Shown here piece by piece: positions 47,487 to 56,520 of a DNA stretch of 64,000 nt. This stretch comes from Colwellia sp. MB3u-45 (GTDB lineage Bacteria > Pseudomonadota > Gammaproteobacteria > Enterobacterales > Alteromonadaceae): contig NZ_JACGVC010000038.1 in the NCBI RefSeq assembly GCF_014077005.1, positions 62,001-126,000 of the forward strand, written 5' to 3'. The notes beneath the pieces were generated by a model. It did not search any database and had not been told where the DNA came from. It was given only the letters and a program-made list of their open reading frames with translations. Numbering within the stretch: position 1 is the stretch's first letter; each line of letters begins with the position of its first letter. A program made the position numbers and the translations under genes.

Positions 47487-47816
47487 ATTATTACTCTTTA
47501 AGTAGCGAATCTTTTAAATGACCTGCAAACAAGCACTCATATCGTAACGCCGCGTATGGCAGTGAATAATGCAATCATTGTTTTATAGCCTATTGAGCGG
47601 TATGACTAGCTGCATCACTAACGACATCACTACCGGCATGGTTACCTGCATAACTACCGGCATAGATAGCGAGCTACAATCAGCTACCTTAACATCAATT
47701 GGCTTTATTTTGCTTAGCTGCCTTTGGGCACTAAAGCCTGTTTGTCTACAAAATGAAAAAGCCAAAGAATGTATTCTTTGGCTTTTCTAGTGATAGGTTA
47801 TTGACTGGTTATTAGC
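47487..47816. other. Intergenic region between ung and pgpA
   Basis: About 330 bp. Bases 47600-47670 hold degenerate repeats around ACTACCGGCAT, which occurs twice about 23 bp apart, with further CATCACTA-type pieces nearby. A plus-strand open frame here (47569-47790) runs into the terminator and is judged non-coding. The pgpA terminator occupies 47757-47786. The ung promoter should lie near 47490-47540 but is not obvious. Confidence 0.5.
47757..47786 (-). terminator. Terminator after the ribH-nusB-thiL-pgpA operon
   Basis: A 14-bp stem AAAAGCCAAAGAAT/ATTCTTTGGCTTTT with a 2-base gap, so the real loop opens a few more pairs. It is followed on the minus strand by further T residues. It lies 31 bp beyond the pgpA stop. 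Confidence 0.9.
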
Positions 47817-48290
47817 TTAATAAAAAATTAGCATCATACAAGCCCAAGCCGCAATACCCGCGACTATATCGTCAAGCATAATACCTAATCCACCATGGCA
47901 ATTTTTGTCAATATAGGAAATCGGCCAAGGCTTGAGAATATCGAAAAAGCGAAATAAGATAAAACCCACCAGTATTGTCTGCCAGGTTAATGGCATCAAG
48001 AACATGGTGATCAAAAATCCAACAAATTCATCCCACACTATCGCGCCATGATCAGGAACTCCTGCATCAGTTGCCGCTTTGCCACAAATATAAATACCTG
48101 CAACACTCATCACCACTAACAAGGTTAAATAAAGCGTATTGTTAAGCGGTGCAAACAGCAAAAATAGTGGAATTGCGGCTAAGGTACCAAAAGTACCCGG
48201 TGCTTTAGGTGCTAAACCACTACCAAAACCTAGAGCCAAAAAATGGATTGGATTTGATAGTTTAAAGTTTGCCGTAGAATTTTTCATCAT
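47817..48290 (-). CDS. pgpA: Phosphatidylglycerophosphatase A
   Basis: Inner-membrane phosphatase that converts phosphatidylglycerophosphate to phosphatidylglycerol. The 157-aa product shows HFLALGFGSGLAPKAPGTFGTLAA (in parts), DHGAIVWDEFVGFLI with acidic active-site residues, and WPISYIDKNCHGGLGIMLDDIVAGI, all typical. Four hydrophobic segments are present. The thiL stop overlaps the ATG by one base (TGATG); an earlier GTG and the next ATG are alternatives. It is the last gene of ribH-nusB-thiL-pgpA. Confidence 0.95.
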   Translation of the reverse strand: MMKNSTANFKLSNPIHFLALGFGSGLAPKAPGTFGTLAAIPLFLLFAPLNNTLYLTLLVVMSVAGIYICGKAATDAGVPDHGAIVWDEFVGFLITMFLMPLTWQTILVGFILFRFFDILKPWPISYIDKNCHGGLGIMLDDIVAGIAAWACMMLIFY

Positions 48291-49261
48291 CACTCTTTAC
48301 TGCTAGAAAAGTGCTCGAAGCTTTTAGTCTTAATAGCGACAGCTTTACGGTTTAAAGTTGTGGTTATTTTTTCACTACGATTAATCTGACCAATGCAGGT
48401 TATCGTATTACTGGTATTTGCTAAAGCAGTTTCAATACCCACTTTGTTGTCTTCAGATACCGTAAATAACAATTCATAATCATCACCACCCGTAAGTGCC
48501 ATTTCAAAGGCTTTTTCCATACCAACCGTAGCTTGTAATGCCTGAGAAATTGGCAAGTGATCTAATACAATATTAGCACCTACCTTAGAAGCGGTACAAA
48601 GATGACCTAAGTCTGAAATAATACCATCAGATAAATCTATCGCCGCACTGGCATAACCACGAAGTGCCTGTCCAGCCAAAATCCTCGGTGTTGGAAAATC
48701 TAAACTGTGCTGCACACTTTCTCGATATTCAGGTGCAACATTTACCTCATGTAAAATATGCTTTAGGGCTAATGCCGCATCACCAACTTCACCAGTAACA
48801 TAAATCCAATCACCGGCTTTGGCGCCTGAACGAGTCAAATGCTTATTTATTGGTACTAAACCTTGCGCGGTAACAGTAATACTCAAAGGCCCTTGCGTAG
48901 TATCGCCACCAATGAGTTGCACATTATAATATTCGCACAGTTCAAAGACACCAAGACAGAACTCTTCAATCCATTTTAGATCGACTTCTGGCATGGTGAT
49001 CGCCAAAGAAATCCAACTAGGTTCAGCGCCCATTGCCGCTAGGTCTGATAGATTCACGGCTATTGATTTATGACCAATAGCGCGAGCGCTGGTTTCATGA
49101 GGAAAATGAACTCCAGCGACTAAGGTATCTGTGGTTATTGCAATATTTTGACGCTCAGCAGGGCTGACTATAGCGCAGTCATCACCGATACCGAGTACCA
49201 CATCCTTGCGTTTGATCACTTGCTCACTAAAGAAGTGCTTGATCAATTCAAACTCTTTCAT
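48290..49261 (-). CDS. thiL: Thiamine-monophosphate kinase
   Basis: Phosphorylates thiamine monophosphate to the active cofactor thiamine diphosphate. The 323-aa product has the AIRS-kinase fold motifs: VLGIGDDCAIV near the start, ITTDTLVAGVHFP, KSIAVNLSDLAAMGAEP and LIGGDTTQGP. The later AIDLSDGIISDLGHLC and GGDDYELLFTV segments complete the set. It lies 18 bp after nusB and is coupled to pgpA by a one-base overlap. Confidence 0.97.
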   Translation of the reverse strand: MKEFELIKHFFSEQVIKRKDVVLGIGDDCAIVSPAERQNIAITTDTLVAGVHFPHETSARAIGHKSIAVNLSDLAAMGAEPSWISLAITMPEVDLKWIEEFCLGVFELCEYYNVQLIGGDTTQGPLSITVTAQGLVPINKHLTRSGAKAGDWIYVTGEVGDAALALKHILHEVNVAPEYRESVQHSLDFPTPRILAGQALRGYASAAIDLSDGIISDLGHLCTASKVGANIVLDHLPISQALQATVGMEKAFEMALTGGDDYELLFTVSEDNKVGIETALANTSNTITCIGQINRSEKITTTLNRKAVAIKTKSFEHFSSSKE

Positions 49262-49279
49262 ATTACAACCAAATTATGA

Positions 49280-49696
49280 CTATTCGTTCGGACGAACAAG
49301 CTTAACAACTTTGTCTAAAACGCCGTTGACAAACTTATGACTATCATCTGCACCAAATGATTTTGCTAACTCAATGGCTTCATTGATGATGACACGATAA
49401 GGCACATCTAGACATTCAGATAATTCAAACACCGCGACGCGTAAGATCGCTTTTTCAACCGGGTCAACATCCTTTAGTGGACGGTCAACATGAGGAGATA
49501 TTTTTTCATCAATGCTGCTAATTTGTGCTGAAATTCCGCGGAACAATTGTTGAAAATAAGGAATGTCAAAACGACGAGCACTATTTTCAGTCAAAAAATT
49601 CAATTCAATTTCAGCAACGTTGTTGTTACTTAGTTGCCAAGAATACACGGCTTGTACTGCCAATTCTCTGGCTTTTCTTCTAGGTGATGGTTTCAC
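49280..49696 (-). CDS. nusB: Transcription antitermination factor NusB
   Basis: RNA-binding helical protein that, with NusE (S10), loads onto boxA for rRNA antitermination. The 138-aa product begins [22 protein letters not shown], the basic N-terminus that contacts RNA. It continues with [38 protein letters not shown] (in parts) and FVNGVLDKV. It follows ribH after 12 bp. Gene order and length fit the gammaproteobacterial ribH-nusB-thiL operon. Confidence 0.97.
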   Translation of the reverse strand: MKPSPRRKARELAVQAVYSWQLSNNNVAEIELNFLTENSARRFDIPYFQQLFRGISAQISSIDEKISPHVDRPLKDVDPVEKAILRVAVFELSECLDVPYRVIINEAIELAKSFGADDSHKFVNGVLDKVVKLVRPNE

Positions 49697-49708
49697 AAAA
49701 ATATCCTG

Positions 49709-50173
49709 TTATAACTTATCGAGCACGTTAACCATTTCTAAAGCACTTAATGCTGCTTCAGCGCCTTTATTGCCTACTTTAAGGCCGGCACGGTCAATAG
49801 CTTGTTCAATAGAATCGGTGGTAATAACACCAAATGCCACTGGCAGAGTATATTCCATAGCCACTTGTGCTAGGCCTTTATTACATTCGCCAGCAACAAA
49901 ATCAAAATGCGGCGTACCGCCACGAATAACGGCACCAATAGCAATAATGCCATCGTATCCACCTTTCGCAGCAACTTTTTTAGCCGCTACTGGCAACTCA
50001 TAGGCACCAGGAACACGGATGATGGTAATGTCGCTATCAGCAACATTACCATGGCGTTTAAGTGTATCTACGGCGCCTTCAAGTAAGTTTTCAACAACAA
50101 AACTATTAAAACGAGAGACGACAATCGCGAATTTCTTACCGGTTGCATCAAAGTTAGCTTCTATGATATTCAT
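49709..50173 (-). CDS. ribH: 6,7-dimethyl-8-ribityllumazine synthase
   Basis: Penultimate enzyme of riboflavin synthesis. It joins 5-amino-6-ribitylaminouracil with dihydroxybutanone phosphate and forms icosahedral or pentameric shells. The 154-aa product has [45 protein letters not shown] with the catalytic His, and [20 protein letters not shown]. It heads the operon with no ribBA or ribE upstream, and no FMN riboswitch pattern was recognised in the 542-bp leader region. Confidence 0.97.
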   Translation of the reverse strand: MNIIEANFDATGKKFAIVVSRFNSFVVENLLEGAVDTLKRHGNVADSDITIIRVPGAYELPVAAKKVAAKGGYDGIIAIGAVIRGGTPHFDFVAGECNKGLAQVAMEYTLPVAFGVITTDSIEQAIDRAGLKVGNKGAEAALSALEMVNVLDKL

Positions 50174-50715
50174 TTAAAAATCACCTACTGATAAAAATTG
50201 TCGCAATTCTAGCAAATTGCACGCGACTGAGGAACTCGTTTTGACAAATTTATCAGAAACTTTGCATCTAAAGTCGATATTTTACCTTTCTTAACCACGG
50301 ATGTAGCTTAGGCTCAAGACCATCATTTTTATTTAGTATTTCTAAAGGCACTTGTCGGCTAATTTATCCGCTCACTTAATGACATAAATCTTGGTTTACA
50401 AATAGTGTCGAGGGAAGTTTTAAGGGATTAGCGCTCAGGTTTTAGTCAAATTTTAGTGCTCATAATGACGGGTTCTGTTGTAACCATGTTTCGTGTTCTT
50501 TATTGATAGCTCAGCGCTATTTTGTACTGCTCGCGTCTAAATTAAAACTTACCGCTATCTTTGTACCGTTAGCTTTGTACTGTTAACTTTGGATTACAAT
50601 AAACAGCAACTATGTTAATAAATCACTCGCTTTCGTATTTGCCCATGGCACATTTAGTATCATTTTTGTATGATAGCGCTACCTATAGTTTGAGCACATA
50701 TTTACTTGAAATTTT
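50174..50715. other. Intergenic region between ribH and a small membrane-protein gene
   Basis: A 542-bp gap with no convincing ORF. A 14-bp imperfect direct repeat (CTTTGTACCGTTAG then CTTTGTACTGTTAA) lies at 50559-50586, with a partial third unit. The minus strand should hold the ribH operon promoter, but no clear match was found. FMN riboswitch conserved boxes were looked for by eye and not seen. Confidence 0.5.
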
Positions 50716-51024
50716 ATGACTATTTATTTTTCTTCCAATAAAATACCAGCCTTGCAGGTATTTAGCTTACATCAACGACAAGCTATTCTAGCCTTAGCGC
50801 AAGCAAAACTGTCTCCGCCTGAAAAGTTTATTTTGAATATGATTAAGTTATCATTGCTGATACCACCATTTTTCTTTATCGCAAATCTGCAAGGGTTTGC
50901 CTTGGCAGCATCCGTTGTGATGGTGCTGATTGCCTATTTTTTGCTGTTAAGACCTATTATGTTATTTTTTACACAAAAGCACCTAGATAACGCCGTTGCT
51001 CAATACCAAAAAAGCGAACTTTAG
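50716..51024 (+). CDS. Small membrane protein, 102 aa
   Basis: I cannot name this protein. It has a soluble N-terminus (IYFSSNKIPALQVFSLHQRQAI), an SPPEKFILNMIK segment and then two hydrophobic stretches at about residues 45-62 and 64-83 forming a likely hairpin. A basic/polar tail follows. Reading frame, length and composition look genuine, and a strong terminator overlaps its stop. It is alone on the plus strand between ribH and mlaA, both transcribed in the opposite direction. Confidence 0.7.
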   Translation: MTIYFSSNKIPALQVFSLHQRQAILALAQAKLSPPEKFILNMIKLSLLIPPFFFIANLQGFALAASVVMVLIAYFLLLRPIMLFFTQKHLDNAVAQYQKSEL

Positions 51025-51034
51025 TTCGCTTTTT
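51008..51034 (+). terminator. Terminator overlapping the stop of the small membrane-protein gene
   Basis: AAAAAGCGAACT pairs with AGTTCGCTTTTT around two bases, with T-rich sequence after it. The coding stop lies inside the loop and right arm. It may also serve mlaA on the minus strand. Confidence 0.85.
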
Positions 51035-51078
51035 ATTATTTTTCAGTTGATTCCTAGCATCAGTCTTGATTAAAAATA

Positions 51079-51885
51079 TTAAGGCTGCATATTTTCAAGC
51101 TCTTCTAGATAAGCGTCAATATTGGCCTCTTCTGCTTGGTTAACTTCAATGGGTGGGTTGCCATCATAAACTTTAAACTGCATATTTTGAAAGTAGGCAT
51201 TTTTAACAAACTCATAAGGGTCGATGGCATCATTTAAAATAGCTTCTTGATCAGCAAGCGACGCGCGGGCTTCCAAGCCTAAAACGCCAGCTCGTAATAT
51301 ATTAGGCCAAAAATCGATAACGGCAAGTGGCCAGTAATAGCTATCAACAAAATCACCTACCTCTTCACGTACCGATGAAGGGCCAAGCGCGGGAACAACC
51401 AAGTAAGGGCCGTCACCCACACCATAACTGCCAAGTACCTCGCCAAATTCTTCTTGTTTTCGGTTCCAACCAAAATCACTGGCTGGGTCAAAAAAGCCTA
51501 ATAAGCCGATGGTCGAATTCAAAACAAAGCGTCCGGTGGACTTTGCTGCATCAGTAAACTTTGCTTGTAATAAATCATTAATGATTGTTGAAGGTTCATT
51601 AAGATTCAGTGCCATATTATGAACACCTTTGCGCAAGTCTGTCGGCATATATTCAACATAGCCTTGCGATGCCGGTTTGAAGACGTATTTGTCTGCATAA
51701 TCCCAGGTAAAAGTCCAAAAAGGTCGGTTAATCACTTCTAGCGGATCTTTTGGATCAGATAGCGTTTGCTCTGACGAAGGCGTTGTCGAACAAGCCGTTA
51801 AAAAAAACGAAAACATTAGGGTTAGCAAGAGTTTTAAGCTCAGTATTGACCGGGTTTTCAAGGCAACTTTTTTTATTCTATTCAC
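51079..51885 (-). CDS. mlaA: Phospholipid-transport lipoprotein MlaA (VacJ)
   Basis: Outer-membrane lipoprotein that removes misplaced phospholipids from the outer leaflet and passes them to MlaC. The 268-aa protein has a long signal peptide ending in a lipobox LTAC (C32 region). The MlaA family core follows: DPLEVINRPFWTFTWDYADKYV, NLNEPSTIINDLLQAKF, RFVLNSTIGLLGFFDPAS and EEFGEVLGSYGVGDGPYLVVP (in parts). GPSSVREEVGDFVDSYYWP is also typical. Other mla genes are not in the window. It lies downstream of the chemotaxis cluster but is separated from it by 147 bp. Confidence 0.95.
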   Translation of the reverse strand: MNRIKKVALKTRSILSLKLLLTLMFSFFLTACSTTPSSEQTLSDPKDPLEVINRPFWTFTWDYADKYVFKPASQGYVEYMPTDLRKGVHNMALNLNEPSTIINDLLQAKFTDAAKSTGRFVLNSTIGLLGFFDPASDFGWNRKQEEFGEVLGSYGVGDGPYLVVPALGPSSVREEVGDFVDSYYWPLAVIDFWPNILRAGVLGLEARASLADQEAILNDAIDPYEFVKNAYFQNMQFKVYDGNPPIEVNQAEEANIDAYLEELENMQP

Positions 51886-52032
51886 TACAGGATCCTTGTC
51901 TTATAACCATTAAGTAATATATAGGTTATAAAGCTAAAAATAAAATTTCTCTACTGTGCAGTTTATCACGAGAGCGTTTAAGATTTTACGTAAAAATGTA
52001 ACGTTTAAATACGGTATTTTATAGTAATGGTA

Positions 52033-52500
52033 CTACTTTACAGCTTTTCTTTGATGAATAGAAAGCAACATTTCAGCCTCAGCTCTAGGAATATCACACT
52101 CTCGCATTATTTCAGCAAGGCCTGCACCTAGCTCAACCAATTTTTGGGCTCGAGTGTATAACTTATCTTCAGGTGGCTGATGTAACAGTTGTTCGATACT
52201 TTGAAATTGGTTATTGAACTGTTCCTGAGTCACTTTAATGCGGTGTTCTAATTGCTTGCTAACTTGTTCGTTTTCTATTTGCGACTCAGTGCAGTGTTGT
52301 TGATTGATTTCTAACTGCGATTGCTGTCTGGCAAGTAAATCTTGTAATTCTAACAGTTGTATTTCTTGGCTATTTACTTGTTGTTGTAATTCATCTATTT
52401 GTTGGGCAAAACGATTTTTTCGCACCACTAATAACAGCACAACGAGTATCACAATGACGAAGCCAATTAAGCTGATCAGGTTAGCAGATATATTTTCCAT
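52033..52500 (-). CDS. DUF2802 family membrane-anchored coiled-coil protein
   Basis: Protein of unknown function often encoded at the end of polar-flagellar chemotaxis operons. From the ATG at 52498-52500 it has 155 residues: one N-terminal membrane segment (about 8-28), a long Gln-rich coiled coil (about 35-105) and a C-terminal DUF2802-like helical unit with AQKLVELGAGLAEIMRECDIPRAEAEMLLSIHQ (in parts). A TTG eight codons upstream is a weaker start. It follows cheW by 58 bp. A role in chemotaxis is inferred only from position. Confidence 0.82.
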   Translation of the reverse strand: MENISANLISLIGFVIVILVVLLLVVRKNRFAQQIDELQQQVNSQEIQLLELQDLLARQQSQLEINQQHCTESQIENEQVSKQLEHRIKVTQEQFNNQFQSIEQLLHQPPEDKLYTRAQKLVELGAGLAEIMRECDIPRAEAEMLLSIHQRKAVK

Positions 52501-52558
52501 AAGTTTAATTGGCTTCGCTGGCAATAAAAGTCTACTTAAGCAGGCTTATTAGCTAAAA

Positions 52559-53053
52559 TTAGAATTCCTTTAGTTCATCCCACTCTTCGTCAGAGAGTAA
52601 TTGATTGAGATCAACCAAAATCAGTAATTCACCATCTCGGTTAGACACGCCTTGAATAAACTTGGCGCTTTCGTCATTGCCTACATTGGGTGCTACATCA
52701 ATCTCTGATGATTTTAAATAAACAACTTCCGCAACGCTATCAACTAAAATGCCAATAACTTGTGTTTCAGCTTCAATGATCACGATGCGAGCATTGTCGT
52801 TTATTTCAGCAGACTCAAGCCCAAACCTTATACGAGTATCAATAACGGTAACAACATTACCACGCAGATTAATGATACCCATAACATACATTGGCGAACC
52901 CGGTACAGGTGCTACTTCAGTGTAACGTAACACTTCTTGCACTTGCATAACGTTGACACCGTAGGTTTCTCGATCTAGCTTAAACGTTACCCATTGTAGT
53001 ATTTCATCATTGATGTTTACACGTTCACTTGCATTGCGTCTTTCATCAGACAT
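52559..53053 (-). CDS. cheW: Chemotaxis coupling protein CheW
   Basis: Adaptor that links chemoreceptors to the kinase CheA. The 164-aa protein has the CheW fold motifs: WVTFKLDRETYGVNVMQVQEVLRY, VPGSPMYVMGIINLRGNVVTVIDTR (in parts) and IVIIEAETQVIGILVDSVAEV. The NLRGxVxTVIDTR box is the strongest sign. It follows parP after 86 bp, in the order parC-parP-cheW seen in Vibrio-type polar clusters. The acidic tail ends in EEWDELKEF. Confidence 0.96.
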   Translation of the reverse strand: MSDERRNASERVNINDEILQWVTFKLDRETYGVNVMQVQEVLRYTEVAPVPGSPMYVMGIINLRGNVVTVIDTRIRFGLESAEINDNARIVIIEAETQVIGILVDSVAEVVYLKSSEIDVAPNVGNDESAKFIQGVSNRDGELLILVDLNQLLSDEEWDELKEF

Positions 53054-53139
53054 ACTGCTGACCTCTTTAAATTTTAGTTGTTATTCTAATGACCAGAACA
53101 CTTAGGCTCTCAGTATACTGGCAAGTTTACATTCATCAA

Positions 53140-53988
53140 TTATTCTTGGCTTATATTTACACCTTTTTCCAATAACTTAATTAAAGATTCAACGTCTAAC
53201 AGTACGCACATCCGGTTTTTTACTAACCCTGCTAGCCAAGGACGCTTGTTTTGGGTATCTAACCATTTAACATCTTCTTGCTTGAGCGTTACCGTATCAA
53301 CCAACTTCTCAGCCGACAAGCCCCAAGATGAATCATTTAACATGATAATATATTGGTAATTAAGTGCTGAAATTAATGCTTCATCACACTTTTCAGGCAT
53401 AACCCATAAAGCGGTATCAACCACGTTAACTTTTGCTGCTCGGTGAAGCATAACACCTTTAAACCAATCCGGCTTACCCATCAGCGGCGTGATTTTATCT
53501 GTGTTATGAATACCACCTAACTCGATTAGTGGTACGGCAATCATTAAGCCCGCAACCTCGAAAAACATTACCTGAAAGTCGCCTTGGCGATAACTGTGTT
53601 GTTGAGTATCCTCAACTCCATCTGTACTTTTACCGGTGGTAATTAGCTTTTCATTAAGGTCTGCCGGGTTTATTACTGCCTGTCTCAGTGCAACTTGATC
53701 TGCTACTTTTTCTGATAATGTTTGCTCTCCTGCATTACTTATATCGCTTGTGCTAATCGTAGCGTCTTGAACTGAACTTTGACTGTCAGCTTTAGTTGAA
53801 CTTAATTTCTCGATATCGTTTGATGCAAAAACCTTTGGAAAAGTAGCACTACTCAGTAACTTTTCTAATGGCTGATGTTGTCTTTCTTTAACCGGCAGTG
53901 CTGGTTTTTGCTCTACTTCTTCTTCAGTAAGCAACTCTGACAAATAAGTCTGCATAAGTTTTTTACTTGCAGCTAAAGACTTTGGCAT
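53140..53988 (-). CDS. parP: ParP-like protein with C-terminal CheW-like domain
   Basis: In Vibrio, ParP joins the polar ATPase ParC to CheA and receptors and keeps arrays at the cell pole. The 282-aa product has a short N-terminal segment (ASKKLMQTYLSELL) suited to ParC contact, a long variable linker rich in Ser and Gln (about 40-135), and a CheW-like domain from about 140 (FQVMFFEVAGLMIAVPLIEL, then GKPDWFKGVMLH and LAGLVKNRMCVLLD). It lies 4 bp after parC. The CheW domain is certain; the ParP name rests on architecture and gene order. Confidence 0.85.
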   Translation of the reverse strand: MPKSLAASKKLMQTYLSELLTEEEVEQKPALPVKERQHQPLEKLLSSATFPKVFASNDIEKLSSTKADSQSSVQDATISTSDISNAGEQTLSEKVADQVALRQAVINPADLNEKLITTGKSTDGVEDTQQHSYRQGDFQVMFFEVAGLMIAVPLIELGGIHNTDKITPLMGKPDWFKGVMLHRAAKVNVVDTALWVMPEKCDEALISALNYQYIIMLNDSSWGLSAEKLVDTVTLKQEDVKWLDTQNKRPWLAGLVKNRMCVLLDVESLIKLLEKGVNISQE

Positions 53989-53992
53989 CGGC

Positions 53993-54769
53993 TTACTTAC
54001 TCTTTGTGTTTAAGTTAATGAGATATTTTAATAAATTTTTATAAGCAATGATACCACGAGATTTTGCGGCATAATCTGAAGGCACCTTCTGGGCAACACT
54101 GGCATTACGAAAATTAGTATCAATTGGCACAACTGAAGGCCAAACAAACTCGCCGTAAAGGTCTTGTAACTTTTGGTAGGTCGTTCTTGATGCTTTAGTA
54201 CGTTTATCAAACATGGTAGGAACAATGGTATATTTAAACGGCAAAGGATGTTGAGCTTGCATAATTTCTAAGGTTTTCATCATCCGATCTAAACCTTTTA
54301 GTGCCAAAAACTCAGTTTGAACCGGCACTATAATTCTATCACTAGCCGCTAATGCATTCACCATCAAGACCCCTAAAATCGGCGGGCAATCAATTAATAC
54401 ATAATCATATTCACCTTCGATTGCAGACATCACTTTTTTTAACACTAAGCCCATGCCGCCTTTATTGCCAAGTGCGCGGTCCAGTGTTGCTAAGCCCATT
54501 GTGCCGGGGAGTATGTCGATATTACTATAATGCGTAGGACATAAACTTTGCATGATCTGTTCTTTAGTAGACACCTGTAAAAACAAATCATAAACACTGA
54601 GCTCTAGGTCTTCAGACTCAATACCAAAATAATAACTTAATGACGCATGAGGATCGGTATCAACTAAAAGCACGCGCTTTCCTTGCTCAGCTAATAAACC
54701 AGCTAAGGCAATAGCTGTGGTCGTTTTACCGACACCACCTTTTTGATTTGCAACTGTCCAAACTACCAA
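53993..54769 (-). CDS. parC: ParC, ParA-type ATPase for polar chemotaxis arrays, TTG start
   Basis: MinD/ParA-family ATPase that in Vibrio positions chemotaxis arrays at the old pole. The 258-aa product begins with VVWTVANQKGGVGKTTTAIA, a deviant Walker A (KGGVGKTT) close to the first residue. Walker A' (LLVDTDPHASL) and Walker B (YVLIDCPPILG) follow. The motif position forces a start at the TTG 54767-54769, and AGGAAT five bases before it supports this. It follows motD by 9 bp. A chromosome-partition role is unlikely because no parB lies nearby. Confidence 0.9.
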   Translation of the reverse strand: MVVWTVANQKGGVGKTTTAIALAGLLAEQGKRVLLVDTDPHASLSYYFGIESEDLELSVYDLFLQVSTKEQIMQSLCPTHYSNIDILPGTMGLATLDRALGNKGGMGLVLKKVMSAIEGEYDYVLIDCPPILGVLMVNALAASDRIIVPVQTEFLALKGLDRMMKTLEIMQAQHPLPFKYTIVPTMFDKRTKASRTTYQKLQDLYGEFVWPSVVPIDTNFRNASVAQKVPSDYAAKSRGIIAYKNLLKYLINLNTKSK

Positions 54770-54778
54770 GTGGAATTC

Positions 54779-55777
54779 CTATCGTTCATTAGTTTTTGCT
54801 TGTGATGGCTGAGTGGCTTCATTGTTAGCCTTAGTCTCAGCTCGGGTGGTAATGCGAATACCACCATTATCAAGTTCGATAATACGGATTTCATCATCGG
54901 CCATTGAAGTGCTAATGCGGTTAATTACGGCTACATTTTCTTCTGAGATACTGGGAGGGGCCACTACCTTGGCTTTTTCTAAACCGTATTTAGAAAGCGC
55001 AATAACGACACGACGATTTTTGGCCCGCCCTGCACTTGTACTATTGTCAGCACTTGGATAATACTGACCGTAACCTTCAATAGCCATTCGAGCCGGGTTT
55101 AAGGTTAAGGCTTCTAAGGTCCGTAAAATGGCGGTTGCTCTAAATACTGATAACTCCCAATTAGAGGAAAAAATCTCGGTCTTAATCGCTTGATTATCGG
55201 TATAACCTCTAACTCGAATGTAGTTGTTGGTATCAGCAATAATTTGATAGATAACCAATAAAATATCTTTTGCGCCATTGGTGGGCGACGCCGAGCCACT
55301 TGGAAACAATAAACTGCTGTTTAATTCAATTTCCAACCAATCACCATCAATTTGCAGTTGCGCGTAACCGGACTCTACTAGTTCATATAAGGCTTCATGA
55401 AGATCTTTTTCTAAAGAGCTTAAACTGCTACCCACTTGAGTATCTGAGACAGTAGATAAATTTACCTCACCTGAAACAATGTCAGGTTCAGCGACATCTA
55501 CAATAGCATCACCAAACAATACCTGCTTAGTTTTTACACTATTAACCGGTAAGATATCATCGCCATGACCGCGATTTTTAGTTTGTGCTTCCTGCGCTTG
55601 AAATACACGACCTAGAGATTCTGTCGCGGTTGCAAACGGTTTTTCATTGACTCTCGCCATGGCATACAACACGACAAAAAGCGCAAATAATAAGGTCATA
55701 TAGTCGGCATAAGAGACTAACCAACGCTCAACATTTTCATGTTCTACTAGGTGACGTCTTGCGCGTAGCCGGCTCAT
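54779..55777 (-). CDS. motD: Flagellar motor stator protein MotD (MotB family)
   Basis: Peptidoglycan-binding stator subunit. The 332-aa protein has a cytoplasmic basic N-terminus, then one membrane segment with the proton/sodium site (WLVSYADYMTLLFALFVVLYA, conserved Asp in SYADYMT). The C-terminal OmpA-like domain has LLFPSGSASPTNGAK, IRVRGYTDNQAI, LSVFRATAILRTLE and GYGQYYPSADN. It overlaps motC by four bases, as in Pseudomonas where motCD sits after cheB. A Ser/Asn-rich C-terminal tail extends past the OmpA domain. Confidence 0.92.
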   Translation of the reverse strand: MSRLRARRHLVEHENVERWLVSYADYMTLLFALFVVLYAMARVNEKPFATATESLGRVFQAQEAQTKNRGHGDDILPVNSVKTKQVLFGDAIVDVAEPDIVSGEVNLSTVSDTQVGSSLSSLEKDLHEALYELVESGYAQLQIDGDWLEIELNSSLLFPSGSASPTNGAKDILLVIYQIIADTNNYIRVRGYTDNQAIKTEIFSSNWELSVFRATAILRTLEALTLNPARMAIEGYGQYYPSADNSTSAGRAKNRRVVIALSKYGLEKAKVVAPPSISEENVAVINRISTSMADDEIRIIELDNGGIRITTRAETKANNEATQPSQAKTNER

Positions 55778-56520
55778 TGCTCCAACCGAAATGCCGACAG
55801 TTTGTTTTCAATGGCATGTGGGTTTTCTGCTAAGGCAATGGCAATCAAACCTTCGGTCATCATTTCACGATACATAGTTTGTTCGTGTACTATGGCTTTT
55901 ATTTTATTAGCGACCGGTAAATAAAGTAAGTTGGCAAAACCTACGCCGTAAATAGTGGCAACAAATGCGGTGGCGATGCCTTGCCCCAATAGTTGCGGGT
56001 CAGCCAAATTCGACATGGCATGAATTAACCCCAGCACAGCGCCTATAATACCAATGGTTGGACTATATCCGCCCATAGACTCAAAAACATGAGCAGAACG
56101 TAAATTGTGTTCACGATATAAATCTAAATCAAGCTCTAATGAAACCCTTAGGTTCTCAACCTCTACACCGTCAACAAGCAAATTTAAGCCTTTGTTAACG
56201 TAAAAATCGTTTTCTTCTTTGGCAATATATTCTAGCGACAAAAAACCAGATTCTCGTGCTTTTTCAGCCCAAAGCACAATCGATTCAATGCCCTGTTCAA
56301 TATCGTATTTAGGGGGAACAAACAACCATTTGAGTAAGCTTATGGCGTGAAAAAATTGACTTTGTGATGACTGCAACATAACAGCACCGAGCGTACCACC
56401 AAAAACAATAATGAAAGCGGGCAGTTCCAGTAACGAAGATATAGCACCGCCATCAATAATAAAACCGAAATAAATAGCGAAAATGGCAATAAGGAGCCCA
56501 GCTATACTGAGTTTATCCAT
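55774..56520 (-). CDS. motC: Flagellar motor stator protein MotC (MotA family)
   Basis: Ion-conducting stator subunit pairing with MotD. From the ATG at 56518-56520 it has 248 residues and starts [18 protein letters not shown]. Four membrane segments are predicted at about 4-22, 29-50, 148-168 and 180-200. The MotA signature near [21 protein letters not shown] is present. AAGGA nine bases upstream supports this start over an earlier in-frame ATG at 56559, which would overlap cheB more. It overlaps cheB by 8 bases and motD by 4, so the three are coupled. Confidence 0.92.
   Translation of the reverse strand: MDKLSIAGLLIAIFAIYFGFIIDGGAISSLLELPAFIIVFGGTLGAVMLQSSQSQFFHAISLLKWLFVPPKYDIEQGIESIVLWAEKARESGFLSLEYIAKEENDFYVNKGLNLLVDGVEVENLRVSLELDLDLYREHNLRSAHVFESMGGYSPTIGIIGAVLGLIHAMSNLADPQLLGQGIATAFVATIYGVGFANLLYLPVANKIKAIVHEQTMYREMMTEGLIAIALAENPHAIENKLSAFRLEQ

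Noticed and set aside
47569-47790. Plus-strand frame of 73 residues between ung and pgpA
   Set aside because: It passes through degenerate repeats and ends inside the pgpA terminator, with no ribosome binding site; judged non-coding.
50174-50715. Possible FMN riboswitch before ribH
   Set aside because: None of the conserved riboswitch boxes were recognised on either strand; a covariance-model search would settle it.
53993-54769. ParA as a chromosome or plasmid partition gene
   Set aside because: No parB or parS-like sites nearby, and the position between motD and a CheW-like gene fits ParC of chemotaxis clusters.
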